From contig JAVYIG010000118.1 of the NCBI GenBank assembly GCA_035222895.1, positions 124,001 through 188,000 on the forward strand: a stretch of DNA of 64,000 nucleotides, given 5' to 3'. The position numbers and the translations under genes were made by a program. The notes under the pieces are model-generated. The model was not told where the DNA came from. It saw only the letters and a program-made list of their open reading frames with translations, and searched no databases. Positions 1 through 12,700 of this stretch are shown in pieces. The first letter of the stretch is position 1, and each line of letters begins with the position of its first letter. The DNA is from Strongylocentrotus droebachiensis (Eukaryota; Echinodermata; Echinoidea; Camarodonta; Strongylocentrotidae).

Positions 1-631
1 TACACAGAATTACTAAGTTAATTTTATCATTTCAAAATGGTATCACATTATGTTTTTGTTTTGTTATGTTTTCTACTGATTTGTACCGAAGTACTTTGTT
101 TAGCTGTTCAAGGGGTTAAGCTCGACTAGCACATACACATTTGCTGTTATCTGGCCCCATTTACCAACTAATAGTTTCTGATCTTGTATATAAACACATG
201 TTTGAAATGTATAGCTGTATTGCTGTTGGTAAATAAAATAAAATAAAATATGTAGATATCCTTATCTAACCAAACTATAGATTGAAAAATACAAAAGAAA
301 GCTTATTCGCTATTTGATCTATGAATCATTTTTTTAATATGTCTTTCTAGAATAAGGCTCACATTAATTGAACCAATAAATGTATAAAACAATAAAAGTT
401 TACATGAATTTGCATGCCCTATGCATTAGTTCCATATTACTGTACGACCAAGAAAATTTCATAGATTTTGCATATGTTCTAGATTTATGAAGTTTTTTGT
501 TACCACCATCAAAATGCCGTCTATAAGATTTCAATAAAGTGTTCTGCTTTTAGAACTAGGTATATCTATTTGCTTTCAATGAAAGTATCATTTGTAATAA
601 CTGTGACCTATCCATCTCATCTTATCTGCAG
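1..631 (+). other. Intron of CFAP47 (partial), AT-rich
   Basis: No exon seen. It ends at the acceptor TTATCTGCAG before 632. It holds an AAATA-type short run near 231-250. The preceding CFAP47 exon is outside the window. Confidence 0.6.
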
Positions 632-766
632 GCCATAGACATCACCGATCCCAACCCCATCTCACTGATGTTACTATGCCAGCATCTATATCAGCGGTTA
701 CCTCAGTACATGCCTAAGACTGCTGTGGAATTCACAACCTCACTGCATTCTTCTGTTACTAGACAG
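632..766 (+). CDS. CFAP47: CFAP47 exon 1 in window: end of calponin-homology domain
   Basis: Phase 0 to 0, 45 codons. Acceptor TTATCTGCAG, donor GTGGGT. Contains DPNPISLMLLCQHLYQRLPQ, which has the helix pattern that closes CH domains, followed by the linker into the first Ig-like unit (VEFTTSLHSS). Confidence 0.88.
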
Positions 767-3700
767 GTGGGTATATTAATATGCTGATAAGATTCTTGAT
801 CTGTATCTTAAGGTTGAAATTAAGGATTAGATTCATACCAAAATTTCCAATTTAATGACAGCGTGTGTGTGTGTACCGTAATTGGGTTTTTACAGACGTG
901 TATCAATAAGATATGATTATTGACGTCACCATCCAAAATAATTGTGGCTGCTTATATAGCACTCATGTCTACCCTACAAGGTGCCCTACTAGCACTCCAA
1001 TAATTCTTTCATTTAGTAAATTTACTAAATATTGATGCTTACAGCATTCAAGGAATTCTTTCCTATTACATATTGGTACCTCTATGGAGAGTAGAAAACA
1101 GCTTTGTTTCTTTCCAAAACAACAGGAGTATATCATTGCTGAGGCTTACGTCCATGACTTTTGCATGTCCAGTCATGTTTTTAAGCTACTTGACTATGTC
1201 ACCTCTCCGCCAGTTAATTTGAAATGCTTGTACACCTTCATCGTCAGGAGCGTGATAGCTCAGCTTGTAGAGCAGTGGTCTCGTAATCTGGGGACCCAGG
1301 TTTGAAACCAAGTCGATGCGCTAGTGCCCTTTGGTAAGGCATTAATCCTCATTACCAGGTCTCTTGGAGAGGACCTAAAGCCATCGGCCGTCTGGTTGCT
1401 TATTAACAAGCATTTATGCTTTCTTAGCAGTCAGGTAAAATAACCACCACTATCTATCTATCTATCTATCTTGCATCAGGTACGCCTCACAAACCCCAGC
1501 AACAAGCCCCTGACCTACCATGCCATGGTGGCCGGCCGTGATGCTCGAGACTTCACCATCCCTCGAGGTAGTCAGGTCATGATCCAGCCTAAAGGCAAGC
1601 AGGATCTCCCGGTGATCTTCACCAGTCGCTTCCTGCGTCCTGCAGAGGCTGTCCTGGTCCTGGTTGGTAGGAGGGTAGGAGCTGCATGTGGGACTACCCT
1701 GGTCTTCAATCTCAAGACTGCTATTGATAACATCACACCAACGGTAAGCTTAGCCTACATGCTATCATCCAAAGAGCCTGTATTATCTTTGTTACACATT
1801 GTACTCCTCGAAAATCAAATGTTTCGTTTAACATACATTGTGGAATATAAACATTCACATTCCTATGTCCTCTAGAGAGAAAAAAGTGTTGAAAATGTTC
1901 AATGATGTGAGATAATGCCCTTTTTGTTCTCAGTAGATTGCTTTGATTGAAGTGCTTTTATCATTCATTTTTACACACTACATATGTCTTGTGCTGATGA
2001 TGTGTTTAGACAAAAACCTTTTATGACTGTCCAGATTTATTTCATATAAAATCTGTTTTCTCTTGAAGGCTACCATCAAGTGTGAGTCACCATGCTTTGA
2101 GCTTCAGAAGGTTGACGTTGCCATCGTGAACCCATTCGATGAGGCCGGTGAGTTCCGCATTGTCCTGGTGGAGGCTAAGACTCCATTCCCTGGCAGTGAC
2201 TCCAAGCAGAAAGGCCTCTTGAAGAACACCAAAGGCACTGTCAAGAGGGTCCGGTCCAAGACTGACCATGGTCAGAAGAAGGAGAAAACACCAACACCAC
2301 CCAAGGTGGAAGAACACAGCATTGACCGTAACATGTTTGAACGTAAGTTGCGCAATGACGTGAAAATATTAGAGCCAATATAGATGGGGAATAACCAAAC
2401 AGTTTGTTTCTAGGTTTTTCTTTCATCATTCAATTATTCATTATTTGTAAGATCTGCAAACTGCATCTTTTAGAGTTTTAAAAAGTCTAGATTAAGTGAT
2501 GAATAATGGGAAATTTGTTCCACTAAAACCACTTTCAGAGCAAAAAATAATGATTCTAATACAAATATTGTCAAGTGCATACAATAAATAACATAATGTT
2601 CTGTATATGCTCATTTACATAATGTGTGACATAATAAATGCTACATACTTCTACAATAATAACTAACATTATAAAGTAAGGGTTAAATACTCTTTATATT
2701 AGTTGAATTTCCTGACCATTAGTTGTGAGAGAAAATCAAAGTTACAAAAAAAATGATTTTATCTTCCAAATCTTTGACAGAAGAGACTAGTGACACCGTT
2801 GGATCCTTCTACTGCCCTGACCAAACGATCAAGCTAGACGGCAATGGACCAGGGATCGTTTCCATTGACTTCTTACCCTTCTATACCGGGAAGCGTCAAT
2901 GCTCTGTTCTGTTCATCAGTGAGGCAGTGGGAGAGTTCCTCTACTCGGTGGAAGCCACTGCTACCCTTCCCCTGCCCTCACACCTTCCTTATGTACCTAC
3001 CAAGCACAGTGTCAGGATCAGCAGTGCAGCAGCAGCGGGTAGGTCTAAGGATTACACTATAGACTAAGGTTTCCATACAAGAAATGTACTTTGAATACAC
3101 AATCACTATACTGACGTTAGAATTGTACGTACAGTAAGTAAGTTCCTGCACTAAATGTGTTTACTCTGTATAAACCATCCTTCTTTTCATTTGAATTTAG
3201 TTATTGAAGTGTATGAATGGACAGATGTTCTCATATGATGTGTACAGCTGTGCTGATGACAGTAGTTTAAAGTTTACCATAATTATGAACTATCTCCTCT
3301 GTATGAGCTCATACAACTCAAAAGCCTAATGCAAACCTTGTGGTGTGAAATGTAAACTTATCTCCTCAAGTTCTTTCTATATCTGCCTGAAGAGGACTGC
3401 ATTGGTAGGGGATCTTACAGGTGTGATCTTAGATTATTTGTGAAGGATTCCATTTTGAGATGTGTTCCTTCTACTTGGCAACTAGCCACTAATACAAATA
3501 GATGCGACAATGTTCTTATCTGCCCAACTTTGGATCTCTTGAATTTCAATGAACAACCTGTAAAGAATAATTCTTTCATCTCTATCTTGCAGGTAATGGC
3601 CGAGGTCTATATGGTGGAGACGATCGCATCATCTACTGGCGTTGCGACAGTAACTCTGTCCTCAACGAAGAAGTCATGGTGCCCATCACCAACTCGGCCA

Positions 3701-6700
3701 GAGAGAGGGCGCTGGTCATCGCCGCCCAGCAGCGCATGACGGACACCGAGATCCGCCGCCGTCAGATGACCGGCACCCTGGCTTGTGGCTCAGTCACCGC
3801 GGCCATCGCAGCCCTTGGACTCTCCGACGATCACGTGATCAGCAACAACCCTTCCACCGTCTCGTTCAACGTGAAGCAGGAGCAGAAGAAGTCTCCCGAA
3901 GGCACTCGCTTTACGGTGGAAGTCAACTCCAAGTTCTTTGAAGCACAGCAGCATTTCTTTGTGCCCTCTCCGCTCTCCAAGAAGCCCAAGTCGGCTGGGG
4001 ATATCGTCAAGAATGGTCACAGGGTTGAAAGGTCACCTGCTGGGCTTGTAGGGACTTCAGGTTAGAAAGCAATCTCTAGCATTTTCCTCTACATGATTGC
4101 AAATAAATATGAATTAACAAGTACTTACAGATGCATGTACTTGATTTGTTGCCCCATTTTTATCACAGTGTAAAGCAGGCTTTTACTCGAAAGTACCATC
4201 AAATATCATTGGTAATAGGCTGCTTTCAAGCTAAAGCTGGTCTTACTTGTTATGACCTCTGATTTGATGTATTATTCACATTGATAGAAAATTTCCTAGA
4301 CCCTTGCCTTTTGCACTGAACTGCAAGTCCTTGTTAACCCTTCCTTTTTGGAATGGAAATTAATTTGTACTAACTTATTCTTGTCTTTCAGGTGTGATCA
4401 TAGATGATGGTGTTGTACCCTTACCGATCCGCTTTGCACCCAAGGGCGCTGGTCATTACCCCTGTCGTGTGGTGTTACGTTCCCCTAATGACATCAGGGT
4501 CTATCAGATTGAATGTTCAGTCAATCCCGAAGGAACGGTGGCTCAGATTGAATTCACTGCACCTGTTCATCAGTCCGTACCACAGAACATACCTGTTGTA
4601 AGTTGATCAGTAAAATATGAAGACAGTATCTTCACTTATGTTATTTCTTTTTAAATCTTTCTTTTACTCTAATTTTAGTTTTTAGTATATCATGAAATCC
4701 AAGCATATCATTCATTCTTTATTTGTATTTATTTCTTGAAGCCGCAATGATTTTCCCAAAAGATCTTACACTTGTTGAATATTTTGTATTATTATATATG
4801 TGTAATGGCATACAGTGCATTTCTTTTGTCTCAAATTTGCATGTTGTTGATTTGAAGGAGAGAGTGGAAGATTTCTTGAGTTTGTTGTGTATCTGGCAAA
4901 AGGGCCCAAAGTATGGCCAATAGGCATTGAAAGGAAATAGAAATGATGTACAGAATTTCTTACCTATCATTATTTAGACCATCATACAAAACCATTTAGA
5001 CAATGCACATATTACAATATATTGAGCATATGTAGTCAAAGAAAGGTATAAACCTTAAAAGGCTTTTTTTCAGAAATTTACAGAAACCATACGAAATCAT
5101 TTAGACAATGTATTGAAATGTATTGAGCACCTGTAGTCCAAACCTTAAAATGCTTATTTCTGAATATTACATTCGCTAGCTGTTCATCCTTAATTGTGAA
5201 TCATTAATTGTGAATCATTGACATATGACATTATTTCTCCATACCAGGTGAATCAAACAAGTGTTGACTGGCCTCTGAAGATCAGTATTGATGGTGTAGG
5301 GTTTCATGGACCTCCATTCCTCCTGGCCAAAGCAATGCAGATCACCTACTATCCTCTCATGTTTAGACCCACCTTTGAGTCCTTCATAACGGTAAGAGTT
5401 AGGATGGATGTTGAACTAGAGAGATTTAGATGTTGAGAGCCAGAAGGGCATTTAATAATATGAGCTAACACCCTTCTGGCTCTGAACAGACAGTTTGTGC
5501 CTGTGTGGCTCATAACATATAAAGTTGAATAGAAACCTAAAGTTTGATTGAACATGCACTTTATCTATCTAGAAATGAAAAGTACCATTGCTTGTGAAGT
5601 TTATGATTCTAAGACAGTTAATATTAGCATTGTAATACATTCAAATGTCAAATTTTATTGTGGAAAAAAAGTATAAGAGAAATGTGCTTTTTGTAATGGT
5701 GATATTGATGAAGATGATGATGAAATATTGATATATATGTGCAAGAAATATTTTTTAAATGCCTATAAATTGTAATTTGCTATTAACATTTTCGTTTGCT
5801 TAAAGTTTCAAGACAAGATCATGGTTTATATTAAATTCATGTGTGGGTTTGTTTCTCACAAGCCAGTGTAATAAAACATTTACAATGCTAATTATGTGCT
5901 CCTTTAGAAAAGAGGTGGAAGAATAAAATGGCTGAGTTCAGTCACATTCAGAGTAAGAACAATACATTATTGTAACTTGGCATGTTAGCAGGCACGTTGC
6001 ACATCAACTATTTGGTTTTCAATTGCTGGTAGTCAGTTTATAGTAGTAATAATGATAAAATGCACTTGGATTGTGCCATCTGTGTAGTGAAACTTTCCAA
6101 AATTAGAATACATAGACAAAGATATAGACACAGAAAGAGAATGATGGTAGGTAAAAGAAGAGTAATTCTATTTTGTACAGCCCAAGTCTCTATGGTAATA
6201 TGTAGATCTTATACTATATGCACACAAAAACAACATTATGCATGGCATCTGCACCTATTATTACTATTTGTTGGTCATACACCCGATTTTCATATGCATG
6301 TACTTTTGTCACATTTTGTATTAGATAGTGCATGCATGAATAGGAAGTTATTGCACATTTTATGTGTAATATTGTAGATGCATGCATGGACACTTCAATG
6401 ATTGGTTGTCTTTTCCGATAGATTTGTATGTGGTACCCACATTTTTCATCAGATAGAAATCTTGCATGGAATGTTTGATTATTATTTTGTGTGCACATTC
6501 CCAGTTTTGTACAGATGTTCATATTTTCCATCATTATTTCATGTACGCGTCCATTTTAAATATAGTCACACTCGACAGTTGAACTATATTAGTATGTAAC
6601 GGTATGAAATATGTATGAAATATACATGAACAGCATATATATGAATGATAAAACAAAGTTGAAGGTAAAAGCAGTAACAAGAGCTTAATATTCCAACAAA

Positions 6701-9700
6701 GATACCCTCCGATAGTAATATGAACTCCAAGCAGAACTTCTTAAAGTATCAGAAGGCTCAGTCCAAGATTGAGTATCATAGAAGATCTTTGGTAAAAATT
6801 TATAAATAAATGCAAAGTTTTAGATAGTTTTTGAGCCAGGAAAATATAGCTTCTCATACATGTATTACTGCAAACAATGTTATATTTGATTTTTTATTTA
6901 TTTCTGATTACCCAGGGTAAGATGATGATGCTGAATACTGATGATGGTACAGAGCATCACTTTAATCTACAAGGAGAAGGCCAGAAACCTCTAGCTCTGG
7001 ATCATGTAGAGGTCGAGTGTCAAGCCAGACAGAAGTAAGTACTATCCACCTGAATGAATGAAGACCAGTCTATATAGACCACTTGTCAATAAATACCATG
7101 ACTTTGGGGAGAAATTTTTTGATAATGAAGAATGCTAAGGAATAATGCTCATAGTCTTGGTCCACATTCAAATACATTCCCATGCATCTAAATGTGTGTA
7201 TCATTTGTCTGCTCTATATGATCCAAACAGCCCATCTACTTGTAATGTACATGAAATTTATAATAAACCTTTTAGATTAATATAGCCAGTCCCTTTGTAA
7301 ATAAGACTTATTGAAAACAAGCTTAGGGCGATTCCATGCAATGTTTCCTGTCATTCATTACACATATTTCATCTCAAAATGAAGACTTTATTGGTGTGAT
7401 CAATTAAAAATGGTGCCTTCTGGTAACCCTAACATTTGACATAGTACTATCAAGAGATTTTACATTTAGGAATAAAATTGACGGATAATGGTGATATGTC
7501 GAATATGACACATTGCGCATAGCTGTAATACTTTTAGATATTAGACTGAAGTGATTTTTCTCATGATAAGACAAATTATTAATTGAATAAAATAACATGA
7601 TAATTACTGTAATTGCACGGTCCATTACAGCAAACATTCACTGAAACTAACAATATTCATTCTCACCATGTTTTATCTTTCAGAGTAAAGCGTCTGATCC
7701 GTGTCCCCAACGTGACTGGGAAGAAGATGATGTACCGAGTGGTTTCAGATCTTCCTATCGTCACTGGTGCTCCCACCATCACTGTACTACCATTGAAAGA
7801 GGATGAGTATGCCATCACCGTATCACCATGGAAACGAGGCAAATTTGAAGGCGTCCTTTCTTTTATTGCTGGGAGCACTCAGAATTTGAGGTAAGAAATG
7901 AGAATGTTGCATCATTGAAAAGTAGATCTTAATGAAATGGCATGGTAAATGTTAGTATAAGCTAGCCTACAGTGTACATATGCTTCATGCTTGTATTATA
8001 TGCAGGGTTTTCATGTAATTTAGATGAGCATTGAATAATGCATGGATAATTTTTGCATGCAAATCCCAAGTCTCATTTTCTCTAGTTGTGTAATGTTACT
8101 TTGATTGTCTTTCAGTGAAAACGTGTCATTGAGGCTTTGACTATACAGAAGGAATGTTCGGTATGATTTTGTACAGAACTAAATTCTTCATGTATGATAG
8201 CACAATATGGTAGGATAATAAGATTACTAATACAAAATACATCATTGCTCCATTATTCTACACTTACTGCATTCTTACTTCAGTTTAGACTATACCTAAC
8301 TCTTACCCAACCCTAAACCTTTATCAAGATAAAAACCTACTGAGAGCTAATGCCAAATTCCCAATGAAGCTCCGTTTCAGTGGATTTTCATAAAATATGA
8401 TTCGATTTACAAACCACCCCATTCAACATATTACCTAAAATCTTATGACCTCGATACAGCGATGAACCTGATGATGGTGACCTCAGCTCTGACCAGCCCC
8501 AACGCGAGCAGCGCCCTCTGAGTGGCAAGTCATCTATCAGCAGCCTGGCCTCATCCTCTCAGAACACAGGAGTAAGCAAGGTCCGGGATGAGACGTCAGG
8601 CTACCGTGTGTGGTTCTCATTGGCTGTCAAAGGTCAGTATATATTACAATATCGGCTTAATTAGTAACTCTCAAAATGATATTGAATATATCACACACAT
8701 TGAAATAGCAAGCATATAGAAGTTTGCTTATTATGGGAAAGAAATATGTGAAGGTTTGTTGGCATATAGTCCCCCCCCCCAAAAAAAAAAAAAAAAATAA
8801 TAATTAAAAAAAATAAAGGAATGATACACTACGATCGATATTTGCAGTGTTGCTACTTTTATTCCTGCCATGATGGTTCATTGAATCTTTATGGTGTACT
8901 AAGGAAATAATCAAGACAATAGATGGCAATAAACTAAACATTTATTTAGGTGTCGACTTAAATTGAACCCAGCATTAACTGTCACTATTATGATAGCTCA
9001 TTATGTGAGTTATTTGTAATTGGAGTAATAATTTAATGATCAATTCAATAAATGGTACTTATCTGTTCAACTGGGCATTGTGGCATGCGCCTGTAATCCA
9101 GCTAACAATGGAAGTTACAAACTGATTCAGCCGAGGACGCAGGTTTAAAACTGAGTCGCCTCTTTCGGATGGTGACGTTTAAAGGTCGATCCGCGGACGT
9201 AAATAATCATATCGGATTGATACACGTCTGTAAAAACCCAATACACACACACACACACACACACATCATGATAAATGCATTCATGAATACCTTTATACCC
9301 ATCATCCTTTCTTCATCCATGCAGCCACGCCCCCACCACCTGAGCGTGTCATTGGTATCACCTGCGCTGCTCAGTCTGCATCACTGATGGAGGTGGAGAT
9401 CTTCAACCCAACCAAGGAGGAGCTTACCTTTGATGTATCCATCGAGGGGGAGGGGCTTCGTGGTGACCCTAAGGTGACCTTGAAGCCTGCTCAGAAGAAG
9501 TATTACCAGCTGGTCTTTGCTCCTGCTATCATCGGACAGTCAACGGGAAGGTGAGTGGCATGGTTGCATGTATGATGCATATAATGTTTACTCTGACAAC
9601 AATTGCTCCATATCAAAAAATTTATACAAACCAAATTTCCAAACTTCATCCGTAGACCATACAATATGCCTAATCCTCACCTTAAATTTGTTCTCAAAGT

Positions 9701-12700
9701 TTGATAGTCATCAAAGTCCTAAACCATATCTTTGAAGAAAATATAAACTGGATCAAATGGGATATCATAGAGAGGCAGACTACCAAATTGGTTAGTCTGA
9801 TGTCTCAAAGCTAAACAAATTTTCTGCTAGAATTAAGTTTCAGGACATAGAAATGTCACCACTGCTTATATCTGAAATGGTTTCAAGAAGATCTAGATCT
9901 TGTAAATACTCAAACGCAATTTTTGGATATTAGATGAACACCCACCTATACAATTCCATTGAGATGTCATTGATTGAAAAGCTAAGGTAAATCTTAAAGA
10001 GTAAGCTAAGGTAAATCTTTAAGAGTTAGACCTAAAATTGATCGTGGGATTGCTGATTCACAAAACCCAGATGACTTCAAGTGTAAGAGAACAAGAGTAC
10101 TAATCTCTTCACCAACCTTTACTCTCCACAGCCTGATTTTCCAGAACGAGACCATTGGTGAGTTCTGGTACTCACTGAACCTGACAGCCGAGACCCCCGC
10201 ACCCACCACCCTGCCTCACATGGAGTGTGAGCTGGGTAAGTGGAGTCGTCAGTTCATCCCTCTGAGTAACCCCACTGAGGAGACCCTGGAGCTGTGTCCT
10301 AGCTGCACCAATCAGGAAAATTTCACACTGGAGCTGGATCAAGAGAGAAAGGTCAGTTCATATTATCAACCACAGTCTCTGGGTGCCAGGTATTCTCGAA
10401 AGCGGACTAACTTTTATAGTCCATGGTTTAATCCACCGACTATGTATAGAATGCCAAGTGTCCATATGAATATATTTTTGAATAATTTGATATATCCCTA
10501 AATTACCATGATAACATAATTATATAATAGTTATATTGTTTATTAATTATGTTAATTAAATCAAATCAAAGTATCAAATGTGTCAAAGCGTACTTTGCTC
10601 GAGAGGTGAACCAAGAGAGAAAGATCAGTTCATCATCTAAGCAACAGTCTTTTTGGTCACAAGCAGGGTTCTCACCTACGTGTACATGTATACATAACAT
10701 ACTTGGTGCTCTTTGCCAAGTTTGGGGGGGGGGGGCTTCAGAAAGAGAAACCCAAGGAAAAATCCTCCCAAAAAGGGTGTTGACAAGGGAAATGAAAATA
10801 CCAATACATACTTTTCAGCCTGCCATTGCTTTGGATGGATTTTAAATGCAAGATCGATGCCTCTAGATTCAAGTCTATTACAATATGCCAGTATATGAAT
10901 GAAATCTCCATCATTTCCATTGTGAAATGACTTAAATTTTTGTTAACAAACTCTTGTAAATGTCGCTTCTCTTCTTGTTCTTCCATTCAGATTGTCTTGG
11001 CTCCTCACTCAACTGAAGAAGTGCCTCTTCAATTCATGCCTTCAGCCCTAGGCCAGTCTACTCACACTGCAAAGATAACATTCATGTGTGAACAGGTACT
11101 TTAATACTCTAAACACTCTTCTGTATCTGTGGACTAGTATGTATGAGTTCACACAGTGGAACATCAAATGAATAGCAATTAATGAATCCTTTCGATTTGA
11201 AAACTAATTTTGTAACATGTAATGGGGTAGGTCATTGAGATTAGTTTCTTGTAGATACTGTATGATTACGATTGTGATGAAGTAACTTTTAAAAAGGATA
11301 GACTTAAAGATTGAATAACATGTACATGTACATGTACCTTTGGAGTTGGAGTTGAACTAACAACAACACAGAGATGAATTCTGTACTTTAAATACTTTAA
11401 AATCCTCTCTATCTCATCAGCAGTTATGCATGTGTCTGATTATAAGTAAGACATTGTAGTTCCTCCAAGCATTCCCCTTGATGACTACTGGGAGCCAGAA
11501 CGCTAGAGATAGGAATTAATTATAGCTTTAGAATATGTACAGATATCACATGGCGTCAGAATCTCTATGAATATAACATTGTGACCTTAAAAACATAATT
11601 TAATACCTGTTTATCATCCTTCCTTCTCAGCTTGGTGACTGGGTGTTCATAGCATCTGGTACCGGTCTAACCCCTACACCTTTGGATCCGGTCAGTGTGA
11701 GTGCTACCCTGGGTTCCAATACATCTCTCATCATCCCGTTCAGGAATCCCACCTCAGAGAATATCCTGGTTGATGTTGTCCTCTCTGGTGAGTAGCTCTG
11801 ATATCTTTATATCTTCAAAGCCATATCCCCCATGATCTGTTGTTCATGACAGTGTTGTGTTAGTGGTTTACACCACATGGATGTTGCTTACTTGCTAATG
11901 AATCTAACATTGTGTAACCCAGAAATAACCTGCTTTTCATCTTGAAAAGCAAAATGGGTTGTGAAGTTTGATATCATGGAACCATGCTTTGTCAAGAGGA
12001 ACAAGGAATCATTATCAAAAGCTCGTCTGATGAAAACTCTTAAGAGAGTCACTCAAATTATACTTATCAGGGTTTATATTATATGTGGAATAAATTCGTT
12101 ACAATATTAGCCTTTGAGTTCTCAATGTGTTTCCATCATACGTTTTTATTATTCAGACAACACAGAGCTTGCAGAGAGTGCTCGCGGCCGTCTAGATCGA
12201 AACCGCATCAAGCCTGAATCAGCCTTCTGCCTCCTGCTGAAGAGAACTGCCAGTATCCCTGTAGGTCCAAAGGCCACTCTGGATATCCCCATCACCTTCG
12301 CTCCTGATCGTATGAACCTCCATGAGGCACTCTTTATCGTCTCTATCAAGAGAGAGAATGGAGAGCACTGGGATTACTTGCCTTCAAGTGACCCTGATCA
12401 TCCATCGACAAGGAGGTAGGCATTAACCCCTTCAGTCCTGCTTTAAAAGCAGCATGAATCCTTTTAGAATGCATTGCTTCTTAATAATAATAATAATAGT
12501 GGGTTCTTGTATAGCGCTCATGTCTGTCATACGTGACACTCCTGGCTCTTCTTCTAGTATGGATGACATTTTTTGGGGGGGAAGGTGGAGAGGCTTCAGT
12601 GTGAAATCAATTCCAAGTGTTATACACTGTACATTTAGACAGCAAAATAATCAAGAAATATTCATCAAAACAAGGACATATTTAAAATCAAGGACAATTT

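Noticed and set aside
1255..1325. Functional tRNA-Thr gene
   Set aside because: Good A and B boxes, but no matching acceptor stem, and a SINE body plus microsatellite tail follow. It is a tRNA-derived SINE head.
2087..2317. Minus-strand frames opposite CFAP47 exons (also 3790-4020, 7663-7878, 12149-12349)
   Set aside because: Shadows of real exons on the other strand, bounded by exon limits, without family similarity.
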